A stretch of DNA of 64,000 nucleotides from Adineta vaga (lineage: Eukaryota; Rotifera): assembly GCA_021613535.1 (NCBI GenBank), contig CP075492.1:16678001-16742000 (forward strand), given 5' to 3'. Below, in pieces: positions 33,558 through 42,694 of this stretch. Made by a program: the position numbers and the translations under genes. The notes under the pieces are model-generated. The model saw only the letters and a program-made list of their open reading frames with translations. It searched no databases and had not been told where the DNA came from. Every line of letters begins with the position of its first letter. Position 1 is the first letter of the stretch.

Positions 33558-33614
33558 GATTTTTTCAGAAAATTAATGGATTGATCGATAATGCATACAC
33601 AATTATTTAACAGT

Positions 33615-33668
33615 CTTGAGGGTGTGGATGTGGGGATACCAAGATAATACCGACACCCACACTCTTAA
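33615..33668. repeat. Telomere-like hairpin i
   Basis: Long arms: CTTGAGGGTGTGGATGTGG and its near complement ending ACACCCACACTCTTAAG. It lies 58 bp upstream of the small secreted ORF start, so it is not at an obvious 3' end. The rest of 33669-34085 shows nothing. Confidence 0.85.
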
Positions 33669-34085
33669 GAGCGCAATTATTGTGTGAGAATGAATATCTC
33701 AATTCCTTTCACTTCCGTGTAACGAATCACATCAGTGAGGAAATATTCCCAAGACATATCAAATAAGTTACCCAGAATCCGGTTAAATCTTAACTACCTT
33801 CTGTCTCGTACTCTCCTCGGTTTCGTCGAATCCTTCTCGATTGTTTTCTATGAGTGGAAAAAAGTGTCACAAACAGTTTGGTGACGTTAGCTATAACACA
33901 GATTCAATGTATATCGAACAGACAAATATTATTCTTTATATAAGCAGATGTGTGACTCATGTACCAGTAGTCTTTAAAAAAAAAGTAACTACAACAGAAC
34001 AAACTGAATACTGATATGAAGTAAAAACTTGGAAAAAACCCAAAATAAAATAAAAATCTAAGAAGAAAAGATTGAGAGAGCAGAG

Positions 34086-34093
34086 TATAAAAA
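34086..34093 (+). promoter_or_regulatory. TATA-like box for the Ubl/PARP-like gene
   Basis: TATAAAAA about 320 bp before the ATG. A 5'-UTR intron is plausible at 34164-34373 (GTGAGT...TTTTTACAG), which would shorten the leader to about 100 nt. Inference from motif and spacing only. Confidence 0.35.
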
Positions 34094-34410
34094 GTTTGAC
34101 CTCTACTTGCATACTTCGTTATCAAGCAAATTCAAGATAAAATCGAAGACAATTTATCAAAAAGTGAGTTAGACTTTTTGATTTTTCATTTAGACTAAAA
34201 AACGTTTGTTTCACCAGCAACTATATTTTTACTTTTTAATAAACCTTCATCTTATTTTCCTTGAGACATAATACTTTCATTATGCTTCTATCTTTCGATT
34301 ACTATCAAATCGAATATTCTATTACCCTCTCAATCAATATTTCCCATTAACTTTTTATGCTAAATTTTTACAGAATTATAGTTTTCTAGATATATTGGTT
34401 GACTTGATCA

Positions 34411-35382
34411 ATGACTTCATCAGTTCGTACTACGAATGATCGAAATCTGTTAGTAGCTGGCATATCTGCGATTCTAGATATCCCTCTACAATCATCATCA
34501 CCTGTTAATCAATCTGTAAAACCAACAAAAGTTTCACTATCAGATTATCATCGTAAAACATATTCCTACGGTCAAGTAGGTAATACACTTATGGATTTGA
34601 GAACATCTTCAACGAGAAATTCCAGAAATAAAGTGAATCAACAGATAGAATTATATACAAAAACGTTGACTGGACAAGATATAACAGTTCAGGTAGACTC
34701 GGACGGAACTACCGATGATGTCAGAAATGCGTTACAGATTACGAACAGTGTAGCGACCAATCAATCCAGTGTCATATTTGCCGGTAAGCAATTGAAGAAC
34801 GGAAGACAATTGAGTGGATATGGAATACAAGATAAATGTACTGTTCACGTTGTACCTCACTTACAAGATGGAAGTCCAACAATTTTGGATCCTGAAAGCA
34901 TGGATCCACAATATGATCATGACTTCTCAACCACTAAAGATAATAACAAAGTATTTACGAGAGGTTCAATCAAATATGTTCGGCCTTGTGGATGGAAACG
35001 TTTTGCAATTAAAGTATCCGATAAATTTGAGAATATGATCTGGTTAGGCCAGAGTAACAGTGAAGGCGAATGGCCTGTGTCATATCATGGAACTGGTTTT
35101 CATCAAGATAGAAGTATTGCAATGGACGGTTATGATTTAACAAAAGGAAAAAAATTTACATTTACATATGGTGTATATTCAACGCCAGACATAGAAGTAG
35201 CTGAGAAATATGGTGTCAAGTTCTCATATGGCAATGAACGATATTTAATTCTATTTCAGAATCGTGTGAATCCTCAAACATTAATGAAACTATCAGCTGA
35301 CAACAACGGTATGGGTGAATATTGGGTGAGCCCTACAGACAAAGATATTCGCCCGTACGCAGTTTGTATCCGAAAACTTTAA
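34411..35382 (+). CDS. Ubiquitin-like domain fused to PARP-like ADP-ribosyltransferase
   Basis: Single coding exon, 323 residues. Residues 1-77 are Ser/Thr-rich and probably disordered. Residues about 78-149 are a ubiquitin-like domain (IELYTKTLTGQDITVQV, VIFAGKQLKNGRQLSGYGI), lacking a C-terminal GG for conjugation. Residues 185-323 look like a PARP-type transferase: SYHGT supplies H226, GVYSTPD supplies Y256, and GEYWV supplies E303, in the order and spacing of the H-Y-E triad, with E-Y-W-V mirroring the PARP E-Y-x-V strand. It should bind NAD and modify a protein, perhaps a ubiquitin-pathway partner. It is cytosolic by sequence. A similar domain of unproven activity is the alternative. Confidence 0.75.
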   Translation: MTSSVRTTNDRNLLVAGISAILDIPLQSSSPVNQSVKPTKVSLSDYHRKTYSYGQVGNTLMDLRTSSTRNSRNKVNQQIELYTKTLTGQDITVQVDSDGTTDDVRNALQITNSVATNQSSVIFAGKQLKNGRQLSGYGIQDKCTVHVVPHLQDGSPTILDPESMDPQYDHDFSTTKDNNKVFTRGSIKYVRPCGWKRFAIKVSDKFENMIWLGQSNSEGEWPVSYHGTGFHQDRSIAMDGYDLTKGKKFTFTYGVYSTPDIEVAEKYGVKFSYGNERYLILFQNRVNPQTLMKLSADNNGMGEYWVSPTDKDIRPYAVCIRKL

Positions 35383-36521
35383 ATAGCATATTTATTCGCT
35401 TTAAATAAATGCATCTTCAAAATACAGACTAAAAAGATACTTATAAATTTAAAAAACAAACTATCTATTCATATTCTTTTCTTATGATTATTGCAACTGT
35501 TGAATGAAAAATAGGATATTGTATTGTAGGTATAGCATCGTTTATTACTTGTGATGTTTATCATGTTAATTCACGAAGTGTTTTATGTGGTTGTTGTAAT
35601 ACAGAATTATGTAATTCAATTGGTCATCTTTCATCACTAATGATCAGGGGAATTGTTCTTTCTCATTTTTAAGCAATAAAAGATGTTGATTATAAAATAG
35701 AAATATTCATTTAACTTATAGAGAATTCTCTCTTCTCTTATCTTGATTTTTGCAGATCGCTGTAAAGACTTTTTGCAAGTTTATTGGTCTGTCATATGCT
35801 TTGTTTATAAAAGAAAGGAACATTAATATGCTTGTAACAGCTAGCTTGTATGAAAATTTTAGGCTGACTGGACCAAAAATGAACGGTTTAGACATATGAA
35901 AGATTAGTTGTTATTTATGTAAAAAAGAAAAGTTTTGAAACTGAATAAAATTCATGTCACACTTGATCTACATCTCTACCCAACAAAACCTCAAGCATGA
36001 CTAACAAATAACCAACTAAAAATTACCACATTTTGAATTAGTCACGTTCTTTTTTCTTATATTTATCCTCAAAATTTTATAACTTCTATATCTCTCAAGT
36101 AAAGTTTGTCTAAAGACTCTTTCACGATAGAAATTGAAAAACATAAATATATCCTTTTGAATACAAATAGAAGGGAATGGATGGTGTTTTTTCTTCTCAA
36201 TTTAATTGATTTTTTATCACATAAAAGGTGACTCTTACTTCTTTTTATGATCAAATAATTACAGACAGACCTTTTGAATATGATCTATTGATTTTTGAAA
36301 ACATATTTTCAAGTATGAAATATCAAATTGATTAAAATAACGAATATTTTAAAAGAAAAAACCTTGAATCAATATGTAAACAGAATTCTAATTAGAAAAA
36401 CACATTAATCAACCCATTATATTATAATGACATTTACGTATATTATACTCATTTATTTTCTACTTTCTTTCTGACAAGGAAAAACATATTCAGCGAGTAT
36501 TAACTTGTGTTTAACAAAAAA
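35383..36521. other. Gene-free gap with one relic exon
   Basis: Only the Ly6-like fragment at 35514-35672 is recognisable. The remainder is A+T-rich with antisense ORFs of no coding character. No GTGTGG hairpin follows the Ubl/PARP-like gene. Confidence 0.4.
35514..35672 (+). pseudogene. Ly6/three-finger-like C-terminal fragment
   Basis: An open frame ends with the CC-x-x-x-x-CN signature of Ly6/uPAR folds (CGCCNTELCN), followed by a short hydrophobic tail such as precedes GPI attachment. The first fingers and signal peptide are missing, and no ATG starts the frame. It may be a lone relic exon. The Ly6 group covers many receptors and is not evidence of a toxin. Confidence 0.4.
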
Positions 36522-37125
36522 ATGCTTGGATATCGACAACCTCGACCATACGGTCGTCCACCAATTGGTTATGGAGGAAGATTAACAAATATTGATTATA
36601 AATGGAAAGCACTTTGGCCATTTCTTGTCTCGATAATTATTGGTGCTTTGATTATATTATGTGGACTTCTTGTTTTCGTTTTAGAAATTGCAGATTTAGG
36701 TCTTCTTGGTAAAATTGGTTTAACTCCAAGTCTCTATGCAGCTGCAGTTGGAATTTGGTGTGGAATATTTATTATAATTGCTGGTGTTTGCATTGTTCTT
36801 ATTAGTAAATAATATATAAGATATTCATAATGCGAATTTTTCTTTATATAATTTAGGTTGTATGAAAAATGTTCGTCGATGGGCATTTATTGCATTTTGT
36901 TTAACTATTGCTGCTACTGTTTTTGCAATTATTGATTTTGCAGTCAATGCTGCAAGAGTTGATGATTTAAGATCAGCTGGTTGGTTTGATAGTATTTATA
37001 CAGATTATAAAAGTGTAGCTGGATTAATAGCGGCACAACTTGCATTTGGTATCGTTGCATTTCTTCTCTGTCTTGCCTTTATTGGTGTTTATATCTATAT
37101 GTACTTCAAAATTAAAAAACGTTGA
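36522..37125 (+). CDS. Four-helix (tetraspan) membrane protein
   Basis: Exon 1 (36522-36804) and exon 2 (36857-37125) are joined in phase by a 52-nt intron, giving 183 residues from the first ATG. The N-terminal tail MLGYRQPRPYGRPPIGYGG is Pro/Arg/Tyr-rich and cytosolic. Four hydrophobic helices follow (ALWPFLVSIIIGALIILCG; LYAAAVGIWCGIFIIIAGV; WAFIAFCLTIAATVFAII; LIAAQLAFGIVAFLLCLAF), with a small extracellular loop after helix 3 and a short Lys/Arg tail. The layout fits MS4A/CD20-like or MARVEL-like tetraspans, but I see no defining motif, so the family is open. A role in membrane organisation or small-molecule transport is inference. Confidence 0.75.
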
Positions 37126-37821
37126 TCAAATCTAATGAACAATCACAAGACATGAATTTTTTCTCGTTTCATTTATTCATAATTTTCTCTAGTTTAATAA
37201 ATGAAACAAATAGAATTAATTATTTCGGTAAAAGATATAATCTCTAATGCCGCTGTCAATTATGAATTGGTTTATATCATTAATGAGAGCGTGATCATCA
37301 AAGAATATGATAATTATTACTGAAAATAAAATCTTTCGGACAAAGAGTACCTAAAAATATAATTGGAATTTTTAGTCAAATGATTTTCCAAGGAATTTAT
37401 TAATTAGAAAGATATTTTCTTCAAAATAAATACTTTTTTTTTCATATCAAACAACTGACTTAAGCCTTCCTGCCCTCCTTCATACTCAAAATTCATACAA
37501 CGTAAAATGAGAAATAGACTAACTGATAGAAAAAAAAAACTTCCTATTACCCCGCATTCTGAGATGCTCTGTTAAACGTCGGTTAATCGAGCTGAAAATT
37601 TTTATCAAGTCCCAATATATGCTCCTATAATTTTAACCTATTTCGCCATTAATTACTAAAGTTATATTCTTTGAAATCTATATCTTCAATCTAAGAAAAC
37701 GTCATTCAAAAATAAAAATAGATGTTGTAATTATCTAAAAAGTACATTGTTCTCTTTCATAATCTCACTTATATAGTCTTGAAAAGAGAACCGATCTTCT
37801 CATTTTTCTATTGATATATTC
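37126..37821. other. Gene-free gap
   Basis: A+T-rich spacer between the tetraspan and GPCR genes, same strand. No ORF, hairpin or RNA gene seen. Confidence 0.4.
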
Positions 37822-38799
37822 ATGGAGAAGAATGATGAAATGTCAAGAATCTTAGATGCTAAATTCTCGATTATGGTTATCTTATTAAGTATATCTATTC
37901 CATGTTCAATTTGTATTTTTATTTATTTCTATCAACTACGAAAGAAAATTTCAATTCATCAACATTTATTAACTTTTATATTAGTTCTTTTCTGTTTCTT
38001 GGATATGATCATTAATTATCTAATTGCTTTGTATCAGAACCGAAACCAAAGAGTTATTTCTGAAACATCAAGTTTTTGTGCATGGTGGAACTGGTGGGCT
38101 TATTCATTAACTATTGCATTAGTATGGGTTGTTGCTTGTGGTTCAATTGAACGACATTTACTTATATTTCATAATACTCTTATAGCAACACGAAAAAGAC
38201 GATTCTTTCTTCATATTCTACCAATGTTAACTGCAATTACTTACTCTTACACATTCTATTTCATTGTCATTACTTTCCATTCATGTGAAGACTATTGGGA
38301 TTATAAATCTGTAAGTTCTATGAAGCTCTTCTAAATTATTTCTACATTGATGCATTTTATTATTTTTCCTTAGCTACTTTGTCTTTTACCATGTTTTATA
38401 TACAGTGAACCTACAGTTGCATTATATGATTTTGTAATGCATACAATAATGCCATTAAGCATAATAACTGTAGCCAATGTCGCTTTAATTGTTCGAGTAT
38501 TAATGCAAAAAAAGAATCAACAAAGAGATTGGCAACGAAAATGGAAATTAGCGATATATCTTATATTAATTGCTATCTTTTTTATGATTACTTGGTATCC
38601 ATTAGCAATCAATAGTATTATCTATATGTATACATCATCATCAGTATCGACGAATTTACAAATGAAATATTTCTTTTCCCTTCCGAGTTTATTAGAAATG
38701 ATACTTCCGATCGTTTCATTATTTTTTCTACCAAATTTTAAAAAAACAGTTTTTAGATTCCGACAAATCACTATTATCCCGCAAGCTTTTAATCGTTAG
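37822..38799 (+). CDS. Rhodopsin-class-like 7TM receptor, two exons
   Basis: Exon 1 is 37822-38310 and exon 2 is 38374-38799; a 63-nt GTAAGT-TTAG intron joins them in phase to 304 residues. Seven hydrophobic helices are visible. Helix 3 ends in SIERHLLIF, an E/DRY-position variant (ERH). TM6 carries MITWYPLAI, where the Trp-x-Pro is as in class A receptors. The N-terminus is short with no signal peptide, and the second extracellular loop has a Cys (HSCEDYWDYK) that can pair with one near the start of TM3 (SSFCAWWNW). Short loops and small size fit bdelloid-type expanded chemoreceptor-like GPCRs. Ligand unknown. A hairpin follows 29 bp after the stop. Confidence 0.8.
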
Positions 38800-38827
38800 A
38801 CATATAGCCAGCTAGAAGAGGTTAGAT

Positions 38828-38893
38828 TTGAGGGTGTGAGTGTGAATGTAGGTACTTCTTCTTTAGCTTCACCTACATCCACCCGCACCCACA
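38828..38893. repeat. Telomere-like hairpin j
   Basis: Arms TTGAGGGTGTGAGTGTGAA plus GTAGGT, and ACCTACATCCACCCGCACCC. It starts 29 bp after the GPCR stop. The following 470 bp to 39364 hold nothing recognised. Confidence 0.8.
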
Positions 38894-39364
38894 ATCAATA
38901 GATTTTGTAAATGTTGTAAGACGTCATCAAATTCTGGATATGTGATTAACAGTATTATTATACTTATTTATTTTGGATCTATCAATGAATGTTATTTTCA
39001 TCAATCAGTATGCCTACTGATCATTGACGCAAATAGAAGAGTCATAAACCTAGTACTTTAATTTTTGTGAAGAAAAGAAAAAAAGAAAAGAAAAAGAACT
39101 ACTATATATATTATTAATATAAACATTATAACATGTGAGTGGAGAGACCACTTTTTTCTCTTATAATATATTAAAAGGAAATTATACACTTTTATTACAC
39201 AAGCTAAATATAAAATATCTACGTCATACTGATATATGTACTCATTAATATTTATTTCTTTGACGTCAATATTCAATCTTAATCAAGAAGAAAAGCCTAT
39301 AAATACTCGAATATTTACATTAGAAAATAACATACACATTTTAGCATAAACTTACACAATAGCA

Positions 39365-39650
39365 ATGTCTTCTTCTCAACAACAACAACAACAAAGTCCA
39401 TATCCTCGTAAGTTAATGTCGACAAAGATGTATATGTAATATGACAATACTGATTATTTATTTTGTTTAATATTTTCTAGCTCCAGATTATGGTTCTGAT
39501 CGTTGGCAAACTGATCCTTTCAATCTTGCTCCAGCAGCTAACGCAAAACCGTTCGATAATGGCAGGGGAAACGGTCAACAAACATCACACAAAGAACAAA
39601 CTTATACTCTTCCCGGTGGTACTACGACGTATACCGAATGGAGTGGTTAA
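39365..39650 (+). CDS. Small Gln-rich disordered protein, two exons
   Basis: Exon 1 (39365-39407) encodes MSSSQQQQQQSPYP. A 73-nt GTAAGT-TCTAG intron (39408-39480) joins it in phase to exon 2 (39481-39650). The 70-residue product has a poly-Gln start, a PPPDYGSDRW segment, and a polar C-terminus ending TTTYTEWSG. No signal peptide or TM, so it is likely cytosolic or nuclear and disordered. I recognise no family. Coding status rests on the clean in-phase splice and a standard ATG and stop. Confidence 0.5.
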
Positions 39651-40132
39651 TATAAGCCATGATTTCAAATTTTATATAAACGATGAACGAATTTTTGTAG
39701 CTAGTTTCGTTTTGTTACATGAAATAAATTGTATTGGACATTTTTCGATATAAAAATCATTATTTCATCAAAATAGATGTTGAAATGAATTGTATAAAGA
39801 ATGTTTTTGAAGGTGATGATTTTTTGTAGCGAACAGCCTAAATGTATTCTGAAAAATTGGGTGTTTGTGCTGCTTACATAGATAAATAACATTTTAACAA
39901 TTGCGATCATCAATCTAATAATAATAATAATAAAAGTTTTAGATATGATATTCTAAATTTTATCATCTAAGAATAGAGATGCATTCTGATAAGACCTATG
40001 CTGACACATTGTCATTTTTTTCTGATAGTAGAAGATGCATGTCATAGTTACGTTTTATATTAAAAAGCAAAGTAAGTGTTAGCTCGAGAATGAGTAGAGA
40101 TTGAAGGGGCAGTTAAAAAAAAGTCATTTCAG
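39651..40132. other. Gene-free gap
   Basis: A+T-rich; includes a short ATA/AAT microsatellite near 39918. No gene, hairpin or RNA signal. Confidence 0.4.
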
Positions 40133-41430
40133 ATGAAGAAATTGATTAAAGTGTTCAGTCAAATTCTATTGCTACTCGTTTTCATTCCGTCAATAAAATT
40201 TACACATGCAATAGTTAATTACAAGTTAACATCAGTTATGATGGATTCTACAGGTAATTTATCATTGTGGGTTGGCAAACGTCAGGCAAGTATCGACATT
40301 TACACTGATTGGTGTGATAATTCATTGGATTCATTTTTTGATCTTGAGATGAATAGTGTATGGAATCGTAGTATGATCCCATTCATAACATGGGAAATAA
40401 CTCTTTGTAATCATACTAATGCAGACGATCCAGGAATAACGATAAGAATTAATAACAATAGTTATGATCCATACATTAATAAATTTGGTGATCGTATGAA
40501 AAATTGGTTGGCTGGTCCGGATGGTATTTATGGAACTAACGACGATAGACGAGCATTTGTACGACTAGGTATGAAATCACATAGTCTACACTTAGTCTTT
40601 ATTTGTCATAGGAAAGTAGTATTTGACATTAGTACTATATAGACATCCATCAAACCCGAAATATTCCTTTCGTATATAGAAAAAGATGTAGCTAGCAGTC
40701 TTTGAGCAGAAAACATATTTCAAACTTCTTCCGATTTGATATTTTAGGTCATGAAATGAATGGAAATTGGTATTCGTGGTCAAAAGGTTCCATTCCAAAC
40801 AATTTTGTTTTGGCATGGCGTCATACTTATAATATATTATTAAATAAAGGTATAAATGCAACGCGACTTCAATGGGTTTGGAGTGTAGCGAGTAGAGACT
40901 ATGGTCAATATACTGCAGAAGATTATTGGGTTGGAGAAAATTATACAGATTGGATAGGAATTAATGTATTTAATGCAGGTTCAAGTACTAATGAGAGTAA
41001 ATGGGAATGGCCAAATGAAATCCTTAATAATATGATAGGTCGATTCAACAAATTATCATCAACAAAACCGATCTCTATGAATGCATATGCAACAGTTGGT
41101 GTACGAACAGGAAATACTACAGATGTGCAGTCAAAAAATGAATGGTTGCGTCAAATGTGTGATTATATAAATAACAATAATATTAAAATGGCCTCTTATT
41201 ATAATGTTGATCAACCCACTCAGGATAATATGGTATTTGGTGGTACACATGGTGATGTTATTTGGAATAATTATAAGGGATATTCAGCCTATAGAAACTG
41301 TTTACAGACTAATGATTGGATAGAACCAAATATGAGTAATCCAAGACTTATTACTGATAAACAATTTGCGGGCATATTCTCAAGCTCAAGTGATATATAC
41401 ATTTTAAAGAATCAAGATACTCTAAAATAG
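40133..41430 (+). CDS. Secreted GH26-like glycoside hydrolase, nucleophile possibly lost
   Basis: Exon 1 (40133-40568) and exon 2 (40748-41430) are joined in phase by a 179-nt GT-AG intron to 372 residues. The first 26 residues (MKKLIKVFSQ...THA) are a signal peptide. FVRLGHEMNGNWYSW holds the GH26 acid/base Glu (about E148), and PFITWEI and LQWVWSV fit the beta-mannanase/lichenase-like TIM barrel. At the strand where GH26 enzymes carry the catalytic nucleophile (usually KP...AEF/EY), this reads KPISMNAYATVG (252-263), apparently Ala or Asn in place of Glu. It may be a non-catalytic glycan binder. The family is typical of bacteria and fungi, so transfer followed by intron gain is plausible, as reported for bdelloid carbohydrate enzymes. 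Confidence 0.75.
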
Positions 41431-41589
41431 TCATGATTTCGTCATTGTTTTTTGTCTTTATGAGAATGTGATTATGCAATCAAGTTTAATATTCCATTCA
41501 TTTTCAAGAAATTTGAATTATATCTTAGCACTTAAATACATGATTAAAGAAAAGATCACAATAATGAATAAGTAAAGTAAAGATTTTTT

Positions 41590-41639
41590 CTTGAGGGTGT
41601 GGGTATTGATGAGTTATCTATACTTACACCCACACCCTC
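41590..41639. repeat. Telomere-like hairpin k
   Basis: Near-perfect arms: CTTGAGGGTGTGGGTAT and TTACACCCACACCCTCCA. It lies 160 bp after the GH26-like stop. Confidence 0.85.
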
Positions 41640-41862
41640 CAATTTGTGAATTAATTTCTGATCAATTTCCCAATATATTTCGTATTATTTCTCATGAATT
41701 ATCTATAAATCGAATTATTGCTCATAATCATAAAAAAATCAATTCATTTTAGAAGTACACAATATTGAAACTTATAAAAATTGTTTAGATAATTCAATGA
41801 TGGAAATTAAACCATATAGTATTGTTATTGATCCTGAAACGATGGATATTCATGCGGAAAAT

Positions 41863-41924
41863 CGAGGGTATGGGTGTGGGTATCTCTTCTTCTTTCATAC
41901 CCACACCTGCACCCACAACCCTAA
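41863..41924. repeat. Telomere-like hairpin l; flanking 41640-42694 otherwise empty
   Basis: Arms CGAGGGTATGGGTGTGGGTA and TACCCACACCTGCACCCAC. A second copy 224 bp from hairpin k, possibly a tandem gain. ORFs across it exist on both strands but are by-products of the repeat. The remaining spacer to 42694 has no gene that I can support. Confidence 0.8.
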
Positions 41925-42694
41925 GAACCAGCCTGTATTCTACAGTCACACACAAACGACGTGCATCAGAACTTGCTGCTTCCTTTATCAAATGTGTTCT
42001 TGTATTATAGGCGTTATAAATGCATTACACGAGGTATTTTATCTTTATAAATATTTTTTCTTCACGATAGTGTGTCTTCGTAGTTTTTATATACGAAAAA
42101 AGTGCTCGTAAAATATTATATAAAGGATCATAATTCTCTCGTATGTGAATATTTTACTTGTTTTTATCTACTATACTTTTTCTTCTATATGTAATGCTTT
42201 ATATATCTAAGTATATATTTCAGCATGCTCTCTCATGTGATTAAATCAGCACTAGTCGTTTCAAATTCCACGATTGTGTAAAAGCAAATTTATCAAAATG
42301 AGTGAGTCAAACTACGCTTTCCGTTTAGTGAAATTCGGTGGTTATTGGTGATACGAAAAATAATAAAAGGTTTTTTTTTTGGATGACTGTTAGTATATAT
42401 GTATTAGCATTGATAAAAACAATCTTTAGTTTTAAATGAATGACATTTGTTTACAGAGGCTAGTCGTGGGATTGAGAACATGATGTTAGGAAACAGATTC
42501 GATTCGATATAATTTCTAGCACTGAATAATCATCAAAACTCGAAAAAGGACCTAGCGCAAAGTAATAGTTTTTCTTCAGACAAACCGTGTCATTTTCTCT
42601 GTAAATAAAATAAAAAGCAATATTTCTGAAGAATGTCAGGAAGCAGATATTCAAAGAGTGTTATAGTATATTTATAGATAACTGCTAGCAATAA

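Noticed and set aside
35514-35672. Three-finger fragment as a toxin gene
   Set aside because: The CC...CN signature is shared by many Ly6/uPAR receptors; the fragment is partial and gives no toxin evidence.
2084-41924. Hairpins as tRNA genes, CRISPR repeats or rho-independent terminators
   Set aside because: No tRNA boxes, no regular spacing with unique spacers, no following T-tract, and the host is clearly eukaryotic.
41797-42111. ORFs across hairpin l on both strands
   Set aside because: Open frame is caused by the repeat's TGTGGG/CCCACA content; no start context or conserved motif.
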